Assembly (NCBI GenBank): GCA_023053685.1
Contig: JALIGW010000001.1
Coordinates: forward strand, 162,046,047-162,110,046
DNA from: Diadophis punctatus similis
Lineage: Eukaryota; Chordata; Lepidosauria; Squamata; Dipsadidae
Reading direction: 5' to 3'
Length of the DNA: 64,000 nt
The notes beneath the pieces are model-generated. The model was not told the origin of the DNA, made no database searches, and saw only the letters and a list, made by a program, of their open reading frames with translations. Both the position numbers and the translations under genes were made by a program. The stretch's first letter is position 1; each line of letters begins with the position of its first letter. Shown piece by piece: positions 33,887-46,811 of this stretch.

Positions 33887-34150
33887 CAGGGGTGAAATGC
33901 TACCGGTTCGGCCCGGTGCAGGCATACCGGTAGGGGCGGCCGCCGGTGGTTCGGAGAACCAGTAGCGGTGGCAGCGCAAGGCTCCGCCCACCCACCCAGA
34001 TGTTGCCATTTTATTGTTTTTATCCTCTGCGCATGCGCAGAGGATGAAAAAGCATGTGCAATGGTGGCGCGCAAGCGAGCTGAGAGAGTGCGTGCACGTT
34101 TGTGAAACATGCGCTTCCGAACTGGTAGGGAAGATAAGTAGATTTCACCA
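33887..34150. mobile_element. GC-rich hAT-like MITE with one damaged end
   Basis: The left end is caggggtgaaatgctaccgg; the right terminus is partly lost (gtagatttcacca). The centre is ctgcgcatgcgcagag. It resembles the element at 25763-26074. Confidence 0.65.
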
Positions 34151-34192
34151 AGGACTTGTTTAAATAACAAGCAAGAATTAATTGGGCTGAAA

Positions 34193-34421
34193 GAGCCGAG
34201 GTGGTGCAGTGGTTAAATGCAGCACTGCAGGCTGCTAGTTCAGCAGTTCAGCTGTTCAAATCTCACCGGCTCAAGGTTGACTCAGCCTTCCATCCTTCTG
34301 AGGTCAGTAAAATGAGCACCCAGATTGTTGGGGGCAATATGCTGAACTCTGTAAACCGCTTAGAGAGGGCTGTAAAGCACTATGAAGCGGTATATAAGTC
34401 TAAGTGCTATTGCTATTGCTA
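34193..34421 (+). mobile_element. SINE of the GCTATT-tail family, near full length
   Basis: The head gagccgaggtggtgcagtgg is followed by gctgttcaaatctcacc in the box B position, the family body, and the tail gtgctattgctattgct. Confidence 0.85.
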
Positions 34422-35564
34422 AACAAAGCATGTCATTCACCAATCCAGTCAACCCTGAAGAAGAAATTTTCCTTGCCTGCATATTTCTATATGTGGCAGA
34501 TTTTGCTTTCTGGGATTACATCAGAGGCTGATGGCTATTCAGTACTGTTGCATTTATTGAATATATTGGCTTTGGATATTTCACAGCAAGAAAACCTTTT
34601 TTAATACCTGTGCGCTCAACATATGCTCTGTCTGCACCTTGCCCTTCGGCTGACTTCCCTAAGGAGCTTCTAATCTTGCACATATTTTTCCAAAAATCCT
34701 CAAAATACCTTCAGAGAAAGCAGTACTTTGTGAGGTGAGTAGCACATAATTCACAAAATAAGAAAATGCTGGAAACTGTGGTTTCCCAGTAGCTGGATCT
34801 TGCCTTTTAATAGTTGAGACCAAAAACTGATCAATCCTTACTTCTGCAAATCACATGGCAGATAAATCTATGAAACTTTCATACCACATAAACACCATAC
34901 AAAGACCATTTTGTCTGTTGTGTGGTAATATATCAGAAACTTATTCCAAAAGAGTCTCTATCAATGGGTAGTTCAGAGTTTCTTTTCCTACAGGATCAAA
35001 CACAGCTGCTGCCTTCAGTACTGGATAGTTGAGTAGGAATATTTGCTTCATATACAAGAAGGCTTTCCAGTTAATGTTCTTGCTTCAGCACAGAACTTGG
35101 CTATTTCAAAAGATCTATCAGGATTTGCCTCCTGACCACCTGTGCTGCAGGAAAATCTATAAACATATCTTGGTAAGACTTATGAAAGACTTTCTTCATG
35201 ATGTCAGCAGATTATTTTTGTTCACAAGTATGATTGATGGCTTAATAAAACATCTAGCAGGTCCACATATCATGGCAAGATACAATCTGTGCAGGCTGAA
35301 GAAACATACTAAAGTTCTCAGATTATAGCAGAAATTTAACATTCATTTCTAATCTGAACTCTTAACTGTATTCATTGGTCTGCTCCCTCAGATTCTAGAT
35401 AATGGATGTTTCATCTGTTCTAAGGCTTCCAGTGAAATGATTGTTATGGTGATTTGAAATATCATTTAAGAACATATCAAATACTTAAGTCCCTTTAAAG
35501 AATGTAAAATATGTCTAGCCATTAAGTTACCTAGTTTTTAATATTTTGATAATGTATTTGATAA
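34422..35564. other. Unique DNA
   Basis: No recognised repeat. A 99-codon plus-strand frame (35029-35328) has no known domain. Confidence 0.35.
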
Positions 35565-35990
35565 GTAGCTCGGGTTGGTAGTTGGGCTGTTGGTCTGAGC
35601 TCCGAGCAATTTGCAAAAGTTTCATCACCATTCGAAGAGACATCGTCAGTGCACTTCGAAGTGTGCTCGTCTGTCAGAGCACTGGTCTTCAAATAACTTT
35701 TTATGTGATACAAATTAGTGTGGATGTTGTTTGTTCTGCTACTTCTGAGTCATGGTCTGACTTTGGACTGTTTAATTGGCTGGCTGTTGTTACTGAGGAA
35801 TGGTCTTTGGTTTTAAGTACCATCTGTGTGATGTAAATTAGTATTGTTTGTTTGGATACTGCTGAGTCATGGTCTGGTTTCAGTCTGTTTGAATGGCTGG
35901 TTGTTATTACTGAAACATGGTCTGATTTCTTGTGAGCTGATGGGTCCCAACTGAACAAACAACTCAGAGCTCAGACTAATAGCCCATACT
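35565..35990 (-). mobile_element. Penelope-like repeat end with inverted flanks and an internal tandem duplication
   Basis: On minus, a block including gacgatgtctcttcgaatgg, then gatgaaacttttgcaa, resembles the conserved GATGAAACGTC motif near Penelope-like or similar retroelement ends. The whole is bounded by inverted 25-bp repeats (35582-35606 and 35963-35987). Inside are two imperfect copies of about 125 bp sharing gagtcatggtctg and tggctggttgtt. No reverse transcriptase frame is present. Confidence 0.45.
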
Positions 35991-36000
35991 GATAATATTT

Positions 36001-36470
36001 TTTATTTATTTATTTATTTTACTTGTCAAACATGTACCGGTATAAGATAACAGATATAAGTATAAACATGATTATGAATACAGGATATGGATATGAATAA
36101 ATGGGGACAGTAGGACAGGAATGGTAGGCACGTTGATGCGATTATGCATGCCCCTTACAGACCTCTTAGGAATGGGGTGAGGTCAACAGTAGACAGTCTA
36201 AGGTTAAAGTTATTGGGGTTTGGGGAAGTAACCACAGAGTCAGGTAATGGCATTCCAGGCATTGACCACTCTGTTGCTGAAGTCATATTTTCTGATATCA
36301 AGTTTGGAGTGGTTTACCTTAAGTTTGTATCTATTGTGTGCTCGTGTATTATTGCGGTTGAAGCTGAAGTAGTCATTGATAGGTAGGACGTTGTAGCGGA
36401 TAATTTTGTGTACTGTGCTTAGGTCAAACCAAAGACGGCCTAATTCTAGACTGTCTAAGATAATGTTATA
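36001..36470 (-). pseudogene. LINE ORF2 C-terminus and 3' tail (CR1/L2 type), antisense
   Basis: On minus it encodes a stretch including NRNNTRAHNRYKLKVNHSKL, then KYDFSNRVVNAWN, the typical C-terminal tail of CR1/L2-type ORF2 proteins. Stops follow in the former 3' end. The 3' end on minus is an AAAT run (36001-36021 on plus as TTTA). The copy is 5'-truncated near 36470. Confidence 0.7.
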
Positions 36471-37089
36471 TTATCTAATATAACATACTGAGGTATAGTA
36501 TGTTATGAGTTACCACTGAGTTGCAGAGTGTTTAAGGACAATTAAACATTTTTGAATGCTCATTGCAAAATGAAATCTGTTCTCTGAGAAATTCTTTTCT
36601 TTCAGTTCTTTTTTCAAAATATATCAAAAGTATCCAAAGTAAATATACCAAAAGCATGAGAACATCATGAGGATTGGGGGGGGGGGGGAAAGAACCATGC
36701 CCTATATTTTATGCTAAATAGCATACACAGCTAGCACTATAAATGTTTCTATCACTTGATTTCATCTGCAGAAGCATCAGAACTCTGCACTTGCTTGATC
36801 ATTACTCTGAGACAAACCTCCTCCAGGCTGAGTCTTAGATCACAGATACATTTTTCATTACCCTTACAGTATTTTCTGCACCTTCATTATTTGTTTTGGG
36901 ATATTCTGAGGCCTAAATGAACTGTGACAGTTTTAATAAGCTAGAATTGGAATAACTTGTTTCCCTTGTTAAAACTGCCATCAATATGCGGTGAATTTTT
37001 TTTTTAAAAAAAACGTGTTTTGTGATAGTTATTTTTGAATAGCATCACTGCTCTCTAATCCAATGGGGTCAATTTGATACTAAGCACCA
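36471..37089. other. Unique DNA with a G run
   Basis: A run of 13 Gs lies at 36676-36688. Short palindromic A/T blocks occur at 36460-36510. No gene. Confidence 0.4.
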
Positions 37090-37410
37090 TGGCTGCTAAG
37101 CAAAATATCACATGACTATGACAAGCTTATGACTTCACTTCCTCTTCTATTGTTAAGCAAAGCTTGCAATTATATTTCTATCTTTTCCATTAATTCTGCT
37201 TGTTGGAAGCCACATGTGAAGCATACAAATCATGATCACAGGACTGTGGGATGGAACAATGGTCATAAATGTGCACCAGTTGCAATGATTATATGACTGC
37301 AGGACAGCACAATGGTCATAAATGTGAATGTAGGTTGCAAAGCTATTTTTTTTACACTCTTGTAACTTTGGATGGTCATTAAATGAGGCAGTCAGTAAGC
37401 GACAACTGCC
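37090..37410. mobile_element. Degraded mariner-like MITE (GGTAGTCCTC family)
   Basis: Contains cacatgactatgacaagc and repeated acaatggtcataaatgtg blocks as in the better-preserved copy at 61053. The ends are worn. Confidence 0.45.
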
Positions 37411-38650
37411 TGTTTCCTTTGTTATATTATGAATTGCACAACTGAAATACTGAAAAATCACAATCACTTGTTCAACCAAAATGATTTTTTTTCTTTTTCA
37501 AAATGTTGCAGATACTTTGTTCCCTGCAGAATAGGCAGAACTGAGTAAAATTGAATTGTAGTTTTGCTTAAATATCTGTTCAAGAAGAGTGAAACAATAT
37601 GCTTTTTTTCAAAAAAAATATTGTTTTGGTTAAACATGGCCCTTGCTGCAGCACTTGAGCAGTTTTTAAGATAAAATAAGATAAAATATTCTTGGGGTAC
37701 AAAAGGCCCCCGGCTTCAACGGTCAGGGCACTTTTGAAGATAAAAGCTAGTTTTGAGTAAGGATGCCCTTCACTTGAGCTTTTAAGCAATTTTTAAGAAA
37801 AATATTCTTCTGATTAACATGACTCTTCATTTTAAGCAGTTGTGGGGGAGGGGAGTTGTCGGCAAGCAGAAAGCAATAATTTAAAACAAAAAAGGAATCT
37901 TACTGGCTTCAGTGACTATCAGGCATTGCCACAGTTTTACCACATATGAAGAGCCAGGCAAATCCTAGGCAGCAGTTTCTCTAATATAGGCATTTATATT
38001 CTCAGATGCCACCATATCCAGTCAGCCCAAAGAGATCCTTGTGTAGGAGGGGTGGCACATGATTGTAGCTACATATGCAGCAAGTATACAAGGATGTATC
38101 ATTCCGCCAGCTTTTGGGGTCTGTTTAAAACATATTTTTCCTCGCATCCCCATCTCTTCCCCAAGCAGCGTTTCCTGATCTGTTGTTGTTTTTTCTTTGC
38201 TCCTGACACTCTGGAATGGCTATCAAAAAACATAACCAGGTCAACGGTCAAATACGTGTGGTAGAATGAACAGATGTATTGTTTATGGCAGGATGCAACA
38301 GGCAGTAAAAAAACACAAGGACATTTATTATTGAAATGCATCCATTTAATTTTGTAACCATACAAATAAGATGTAACACCTGAATGAGACAAAAGTATAT
38401 TTGCAAAATGTATTTATGATTGTTTAACATATGCTTGATAGGGATTTATGATCATCAAATACATAAAGAAAAAAATGAGAAGACAGAATGTATTTTAAAT
38501 TTGAAAAAATTACTTTAGGAACCTTAAATGAATGTGTTCCATACATGGAAATCAGTATTGGCCTACAGTTTACTACAAATTTTTCACTGTTAGTTTGTCA
38601 GAGTGGCTAACCCATTTATTACTGAAATGTATGGTGTTTTACAATTAAAA
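37411..38650. other. Unique AT-rich DNA
   Basis: No gene or repeat family recognised. Confidence 0.35.
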
Positions 38651-38980
38651 CAGTGGTGGGTTCCTCCCGGAGCTGTCCGGTGCGTAGCTCCAGTAGGGAG
38701 CGGCCGATTGCACAATTTGCTCCGGTGCCGTCTCCGCCGGTCCATCGCGTGTGTCGCCATTTTTTGTGAGAAATTTGGCTTGTTTTTGCTTCTGCGCATG
38801 CGTGGAAGCAAAATCGCGCAGAAATTTCCCAAGGGGATGCGTGCGTGAGAGAGATTTCTGTGCGATTTTGCTTCTGCACATGCGCAGAAGCAAAATCACA
38901 TGAGGGGGCGTGCATGGGCGCCCGAAACGTGGAGATGCGCAGCATTGCACCGGTATCGGTAAGTGAGCAACCCGCCCCTG
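38651..38980. mobile_element. hAT-type MITE (330 bp), GGTGGGTTCC family, perfect target duplication
   Basis: The ends are cagtggtgggttcctcccgg and gagcaacccgcccctg. An exact duplication, aattaaaa, flanks it (38643-38650 and 38981-38988). The interior has inverted gcttctgcgcatgcg and cgcagaagcaaaatc blocks. Confidence 0.88.
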
Positions 38981-38988
38981 AATTAAAA

Positions 38989-39468
38989 ATAAGATTAGAG
39001 TGGGACACAAGACAAAAACAAAATCATTGTATCTACCTATGAATAAACCCATCCATAGATATGTTGACATTTCAATTTTTAACCAAAATACAGTGAAATA
39101 TGAACCACCAATGGATAAGCCAACCCTGTGTTTTAATTTTCATAAGTGGTTTATCAATGGATACTGCACAGATTATCCATTTTCATGGTATTCAAATGTT
39201 AGCTTATTCTTGGATGGGCTTATACATAAGTATATACAGGATATATGGGTAATTTTAAAAAGTATTAAATACGTACTCATGAATGACTCTGTCCAGAGAT
39301 AAGCTGAATCCAATTTTGGGGGCATATTTTGGCGCCAAAAATTCTTATTTGTGAACATATACAATGAATACAGTAAATCATTAAAATACATTAAACTATA
39401 TAAAATTAGGAAAAGAAGGGCTTCCTTGAGTTTACCTCCACTCTTGCTAGGAGGAGGATGAGAAGAAG
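38989..39468. other. Unique DNA
   Basis: No feature recognised. Confidence 0.35.
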
Positions 39469-39476
39469 GTCTAGAG

Positions 39477-39900
39477 CAGTGATGGCGAACCTATGGCACG
39501 CGTGCCACAGGTGGCATGCGGAGCCATATCTGCCGGCACGCGAGCGGTTGCCCTACCTCATGTGTGCACCGGCCAGCTGATTTTCGGCTCACGGGGAGGC
39601 TCTGGGAGGGTGTTTTCGGCTTCTGGAGGGCCTCCAGGGAGGCAGGGGGAGGGCATTTTCGCTCTCCCTAGGCTCTAGGGAAGCCTCTGGAGCCTGGGGA
39701 GGGCGAAAAATGGGCATACTGGGACCACCGGAAGTCAGGAAACGGGCCATTTCCGGCCTCCATAGGGCCTCCGGGGGGGCGGGGAAAGCCATTTTCACCC
39801 TCCCCAGACATTGAATTATGGGTGTGGGCACTCACGCGTGTGCAATAGTGTGTGCGCATGCGCTTTCGGCACCTGAGGAAAAAAAGGTTCGCCATCACTG
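39477..39900. mobile_element. hAT-type MITE (424 bp), GATGGCGAACC family, copy 2
   Basis: The ends and interior are nearly the same as the copy at 20826-21260. An exact duplication, gtctagag, flanks it (39469-39476 and 39901-39908). It differs by small indels and scattered substitutions. Confidence 0.9.
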
Positions 39901-39908
39901 GTCTAGAG

Positions 39909-40361
39909 AATAATAAAGTTTTCAGTTAGTTGGAAAGACACAAAATTTGATACCAAGTTTTGTATCAGAAATATGTTTTTTTTTCAATTCAGAGTGTCTG
40001 TTTTGGATACCTCCTCTTAAGTTGCCTTTGCCAGCAAATGGAACACTGTTTTGAAAGCACTACCACTAAATCTTTGTGATAGGGTTGGCACATAAGGAAG
40101 AAGATAATCTAAAAGATATCCAGCGTGTAAGCAGTATTGAGATTCATTCTTTAATATAAGCACTTGAACTAGGTTTGGTGACATCTTGGTAACCAAACAG
40201 CAATGGATTAATTGGGTTAATATATCTGCAGAATCTTAATTTTGGCCCTCAGAGATAGACAAAGCTCAACATATTCAGTTGGATTTGCTTCCAATTGTTC
40301 ATGCTATTTTGTGTAATAGACTTATGTGTTTAGCAATTAGACTTATGTGTTTAGCAATTTT
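39909..40361. other. Unique DNA ending in a 21-bp tandem duplication
   Basis: The phrase gacttatgtgtttagcaat occurs twice in tandem at about 40320-40360. Otherwise nothing was recognised. Confidence 0.4.
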
Positions 40362-40798
40362 TCAGAGTATAAGATGCACCGGAGTATAAGACTTATAGTC
40401 AAAACTTATAGTTTTGGGGGAGGAAAATAGAAAAAAAAAATTCTGCCTACCAGGTATTCATCTGGCTAGCCTCCTTAGTCTGGTCAGCTTCAGCACATTA
40501 GTTTGCTAGTTTTGAGCTGGATAAAAAATAGCTTCTAAAACAGAGCTGATAGAGAGAATCAATGAAAAAAGCAGGCAAAGCATGGAAGATCACTTCACTC
40601 GTTAGCACCTCGTTAGGGCTGAAAAAAAGCTTCTAAAGTACAGCTGATTTTTGGAGGGAGTAGCAATGAAAAAAGCAGGCAGCACCTCGTTAGGGCTGAA
40701 AAAAAGCTTCGAAAAGCTACATTCTGAGTATAAGATGCATCCAAATTTTCAGTGTTTTTTAAGGGGGAAAGCGTGTCTTATACTCAGAAAAATACGGT
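40362..40798. mobile_element. Inverted-repeat MITE related to the element at 1794-2788
   Basis: The left end has tttttcagagtataagatgc and the right end cttatactcagaaaaatacgg followed by TA. The interior carries a partial duplication of about 85-110 bp (agcacctcgttagggctg appears twice). Non-coding. Confidence 0.6.
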
Positions 40799-41677
40799 AT
40801 TTTATCCTTTTAGATTTGAGAAAGAAGATATTTAAGGATGAGGTGAATAATTGTAAATGACATCAAGGAATCTGCTTATACAATAGAGCAAACAAACTGA
40901 TCCCTCATCTTCTATGGCTGGAAAAATCAAATTAAGGGGAGAATCTACCGGTACTAAGTGTGAAAGTGAGAGTTTCTGTTAGCAATGATATTAAGATGAC
41001 ATTCAGAGGGTAATTATTTTTCATCCCAAACTTCTGTCGTTTCACTCACATCTTACATTTACTGTAGATATTTAGGAGTACATGTAAAGCATATCCTATG
41101 GACTCTTCAAAATTTAGTTACAAAATGGTTCAGTTACTCATGCACAAATTTTTGAACCAAGCTTAGGTAAACTGAAACGTAGGACAAAACTGCTTGCGAA
41201 ATGAATAAATCCATCCAGGAATTAAATAATTCCTTTTTAAAAGCCCACATAAGTAAGAATAAAATCAAATAAAAGCATTGAAACCAATCTCTCCTCCCTC
41301 CTGCAACACCCCCCCCCATCCTGATGTGGAACCACAGCTTGACTTCATGTGATTGGGCAGAGGAGCATTCCATTCCAAAAATTTTGGATATCTTGGCAAC
41401 ATGATGTCTTATGAATCAGATGGGCAGCAGCAGCACCTGTGAGTATTTGTTTCTCATGTTTAGCTGCTATGGAGATTGAAAAGGTGTACAGTTTCCAGTG
41501 GAACTTAAAGCAAATCAGATCTGGCCACATCAGGCACACCTAACATCTGCTGAGTGTGGTTTATAAGCCAGATGTCAACATCATTTGATATCACAGACAG
41601 CTATCCTTTCTATACTGACTGGCTTAGTCTTAAAATCTTTAAGAGGTAGCTTTTTAAAATTCATGTATTTAACTTTA
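40799..41677. other. Unique DNA
   Basis: No feature recognised. Confidence 0.35.
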
Positions 41678-41709
41678 CATACATACATGCATACATACAT
41701 ACATACATA
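41678..41709. repeat. (ACAT)n microsatellite
   Basis: Tandem acat units with one tgcat variant, directly left of the palindromic MITE. Confidence 0.85.
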
Positions 41710-42032
41710 CAGAGGTGGGTTCCTGCCAGTGCGGTTAACAGCTGTTGTTTGGCGCAGAGCCGAAGACGCTGCTGCCGTTCGCGGCGCGGGAGCTTTCCCC
41801 GGATGCTGCCGCTGCCCGCATGGACACCACCGTTTGTGTTCTTTTGCCCTCTGCGCATGCGCAAAGCGTTCTGCATGCACAGAGGGCAAAAGAACGCAAT
41901 TGGCGGCATCCATGCGGGCGGGGAAAGCGCCCGGGGAAAGCTCCCGCGCCGCGAACGGCAGAGCGTCTTCGGCTCTGTGCCGAACAACAGCTATTAACCG
42001 CACCGGCAAAAACAGGCAGGAACCCACCTCTG
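41710..42032. mobile_element. Fully palindromic hAT-type MITE (323 bp), GGTGGGTTCC family
   Basis: The ends are cagaggtgggttcctgcc and ggcaggaacccacctctg. Flanking octamers catacata and catgcata agree at 7/8. The two halves are near-perfect reverse complements along most of their length, including agccgaagacgct with its mate near 41965 and a ctgcgcatgcgcaaagcg centre. It lies inside a microsatellite tract. Confidence 0.87.
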
Positions 42033-42036
42033 CATG

Positions 42037-43512
<1,476 letters not shown>

Positions 43513-43596
43513 AACCTGGTGTCCTGTCCTCCAAATGTTTTGGAAATTCTGGGATTTGTCCAACACATCTGGAAGACACCAGGTTGAGGAACACTA
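43513..43596. mobile_element. Fragment of a palindromic hAT-type MITE
   Basis: Inverted blocks cctggtgtcctg and agacaccagg flank a gaaattctgggatt centre, ending in gaggaacactag. It is related to the hairpin family at 2854. Confidence 0.5.
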
Positions 43597-43621
43597 GTCA
43601 TTTTTTAATCAATTAACTTTA

Positions 43622-43640
43622 AACAACAACAACAACAACA
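43622..43640. repeat. (AAC)n short microsatellite
   Basis: About six aac units. Confidence 0.85.
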
Positions 43641-43786
43641 CACAATATATTTAATAACTTCATGGCTGGAGGAGAAAGGCTGGAAAATGAACTCTTAAGT
43701 AGAACAACCACCAAAATATCTGACAATATTGCCAAAAGAGAGAAAGATTTATTTAAATAAGATTTCATCTTCCACATCTCCTATAC

Positions 43787-43886
43787 CAGAGGTCTTCAAA
43801 CTTGGCAACTTTAAGACTTGTGGACTTCAACGCCTAGAATTCTCCAGCCAGCATAGTCTTAAAGTTGCCAGGTTTGGGGACCCCTG
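43787..43886. mobile_element. Short hAT-type MITE (100 bp) of the hairpin family
   Basis: The ends are cagaggtcttcaaacttgg and ggtttggggacccctg. Arms share ggcaactttaagact and its complement. Flanking octamers tcctatac and ccctatac agree at 7/8. Confidence 0.8.
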
Positions 43887-43894
43887 CCCTATAC

Positions 43895-44452
43895 AGTACA
43901 TAAAGAAAGTCTGTACACCTCTGTTAAAATGTCAAATTTTTGAGATGTAAAAAAATTAGACCAAGATAAATCACTTCAGAATTTAGTCCATCTTTAATAT
44001 CTCATGTATCTTTTTCATCTCAAAAACCTAGCATTTTAAACATGTAATAAATGTTCTAGACAGCATCCTTGTCCCCCAAAACTCTTGATATATTGCTATA
44101 TTCCAAATGTTAACATTATAACCAAAAAGAACCTATGTTTGTTTAATACATAATGATACATCCAGAATTGTATTAATTAACCTGTTAATTTTACTCTAAA
44201 ATGTGACAATCATAGGACAAATAATAGGAGGTATTGTTCCAGTTCCCGAGTTGCGTCTAGCAAAGCAGTTACAGCCACCCCTTATTAAATGTCTGTGGTA
44301 CCCACCATTTAGGACTGTCTCAGTTCAGTTTAAAAAAGCTGCTTCAAAACATGTAAAGGCACACATGGAGCAACTCTTAGTGCTTCATTGAAGCAGCTGC
44401 TTCCTTTTCCTGAATCACAGCTTTCAGTACCAAGCTTGGAGACAGACTGATG
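43895..44452. other. Unique DNA
   Basis: No feature recognised. Confidence 0.35.
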
Positions 44453-44460
44453 ATTATGTG

Positions 44461-44881
44461 CAGAGATGGGTTCCTGCCGGAGCTGCCCAGTGCGCAGCTC
44501 CGGTAGGGAGCGGCGGATTGCGCAACCACTCCGGAGCCCTCTCTGCTGGTCCATCGTGCGCGTCGCCATTTTTTCCTGGTGATTTTGGGTTGATTTTGCT
44601 TCTGCGCATGCGCGGAAGCAAAATTGCACCAAAATCTCATGAGGGGATGCACGCATGCACAAGATTTCGGTGAGAGTTCACTTCTGCGCATGTGTGGAAG
44701 CAAAATTGCGCCAAAATCTCGCAAGGGGATGCACGCGCATGAGATTTTGGCGCGATTTTGCTTCCACGCATGCGCAGAAGCAAAATCGCACACGGAGGCA
44801 CGCACGCACGCATAGCGTGCACGCCCCCCAAAACTTGGAGATGTGCACGCAGCGCACCGGTAAGAGGGCAACCCGCCACTG
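44461..44881. mobile_element. hAT-type MITE (421 bp) with multiplied palindromic core
   Basis: The ends are cagagatgggttcctgccgg and gagggcaacccgccactg. An exact duplication, attatgtg, flanks it (44453-44460 and 44882-44889). The core repeats a unit of ttctgcgcatg, gaagcaaaat and gaggggatgcacgc about three times in alternating orientation. Confidence 0.88.
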
Positions 44882-45052
44882 ATTATGTGACATCTTTTGA
44901 TATTTTATTTATTTTATTTTATGAAAGATTTTGATTGCAATAGTAAAAACTAATAAAACTAAACATAAAGAAAAAAGAAAGAATGGTAAGAAAGAATAAA
45001 AAGTGCAAAAAGAAAAAGGAAGAAAGAAAAATAGAAAATAATGTGATAAAGA

Positions 45053-45296
45053 GAGAGCCAATTTGGTCTAGCGGTTAAGGCACCAGATTAGAAAGCAATA
45101 GATGGTGAGTTCAAGTCCAGCCTTAGCCATGAAAGCCAATTGGGTGACCTTGGGCTAGTTGCTTTCTCTCAGCCCAACTCACCTTCACAGTTGTTGTTAT
45201 GAGGAAAATAGGAAGAGGACGGTATGTTGGATATATTTACTGACTTAAGATATTTGTAAAAATAATAAAGGTGGAATACAAATAAATAAATGAAAA
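45053..45296 (+). mobile_element. Sauria-type SINE, near full length
   Basis: The head gagccaatttggtctagcgg and gtgagttcaagtccagc supply the tRNA-like boxes. The body has gggtgaccttgggctag and cagcccaactcacc, and the tail is aataaataaat. Antisense partial copies are at 19906 and 62651. Confidence 0.8.
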
Positions 45297-45544
45297 GAAA
45301 TATATAAAGAGGTGATTTCCAAGCTTCATTACAAGATGTATAGGCAAATTTAGTAATTTTTCACCTTCTATAAACTTACAAACATTTGTCTCTTCATTCC
45401 ATATTCTATCCCTTATCTATAAACAAAGTCCATAAAACATCAACTATTTGCTGGTGTCAGCAAAAAGGCATAGTGTATCCAAAATAAGATCATCATTGGT
45501 TTTCATGGCTTTGCTTTGATTTTCTAAGCCATACAAGTCAACTA
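45297..45544. other. AT-rich flank of the DIRS element
   Basis: No gene was recognised. It may be older repeat sequence, as may the purine-rich stretch at 44890-45050. Confidence 0.3.
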
Positions 45545-45668
45545 CATTCTCCATAGTGGGTGGAGCTAGCCGCCAAGATTGGGTATTGGCACAGCCTTCT
45601 AGCCAATTATGACTGAGTCTGGAAAAGTATAAAAGGTGGCTCTAGGCCTAGATTCCCCCTCTTTTGAC
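45545..45668 (+). repeat. DIRS left inverted terminal repeat with TATA-like box
   Basis: Matches the complement of the right repeat from gtggagctagccgccaag to ccccctcttttgac. It contains aaaagtataaaaggtgg, a TATA-like element suitable for driving the genomic RNA. The left repeat is about 27-30 bp shorter than the right one at its outer end; the missing outer bases are kept in the internal complementary region. Confidence 0.9.
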
Positions 45669-46140
45669 TCAGTCACAGCCATTGACTAAGTGCCTTTTTC
45701 ATCATCTATCTTCCATTAATAATTGTAAGTTTTTGGTTCTATTCAGAATTATTATTATTATTATTATTTTTATCCTTTCCCTTTCGAGCTCCTCAGTATG
45801 GCTATATCTGGGTGAAGCAGTTGGCCGCAAGTCTGACTGCTGCTCGCCCCTCCAGCCGAAGGCCCAGCAAGATTTTTGTTTTTTCTTTTTCTCCATACAT
45901 TAATTTCCGGCTGTGGAGGGAGTGGGAAAGGGCCCCCTTATCACCACGGGGCAGCGGTGAACTCACCGCGCACCTGGGCGTGGAGCGAGGCTTGTATTTT
46001 TCTTTTTTCTGTCTCCTTGCCAGACACCAAGGGCCAACCTGACAGGTGAAGGCCTCTAATGTTGGGTCTCACAGCTGCTAGCCTGCCTGGGAGAGCCGAG
46101 GGGCCGAGGGGCAGAGCATGCTGCCAGATTAAATTTTTGG

Positions 46141-46540
46141 GTGCCTTGGCATCTGGCCAGTCCAGCGCAAGTGGTCCGAGCCACTAACGAGCCTTCCGAT
46201 TCCCAGCTGATTCTCAAAGATAAAGGGATCGGAAGCCCCGAAGACCTCGCTCGCAGCCAGGCCGGATTCGCGCAAGCCATCCGGACCGTTTTTGATGCTG
46301 CCTATAAACAGCTGTTTTGGCCTTGGCTGGGTTCGTGCAAGCCGCCCACGCCACATTTAACTCGCTTGCAGATCGGCCGGATTCGCGCAAGCCATCCGGA
46401 CCGTTTTTGATGCTGCCTATAAACAGCTGAACTTGGCCAGACTTGCGCAAGCGGTCAATGCCTCAAATAGCCTCTGAACACCAGCTGCTGTGCCCGAGAA
46501 GCTGACAGACAATTTGGCCAGACCTGCGCAAGCGGTCAGC
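46141..46540 (+). repeat. Degenerate repeats in the DIRS leader
   Basis: A block of about 55 bp (gccggattcgcgcaagccat onward) occurs at 46261 and again at 46376, 115 bp apart. A shorter motif, ggccaga-ctgcgcaagcggtc, recurs about six times at about 46155, 46261, 46325, 46376, 46437 and 46517. No long conserved reading frame covers it. Confidence 0.75.
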
Positions 46541-46811
46541 GCCCAGCCAAGCTTCCAAACGTCAGCTGGAGACCTTCAAAGAGCTGAAAGCAATATTTTT
46601 GCTAGTTCCTTTTTTGCTCCCTGTCTTGTGCCTGCTTGCAGAGGAAGCTGGCAATCTGGGTGCTGCTTGCTGAGGGCATGTTCCCTCTTTTTTTGCTTGA
46701 AACTTCAGAAATCAGTCAGTCTGCTCCAGGGAACTCAGAAACTGACAGTTAGTGGCTAGGCCTTAGCAGACTCCTTTCTCCTCGGCTGGAACTAATTGCC
46801 TCAGGAGACAG

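Noticed and set aside
38590..39070. Frames of 80-141 codons around a MITE
   Set aside because: Same explanation: GC-rich inverted-repeat element, with frames mirroring each other on the two strands.
44330..44893. Several overlapping frames of 63-164 codons on both strands
   Set aside because: All are by-products of the GC-rich palindromic MITE, which stays open on both strands because it lacks AT-rich stop codons.
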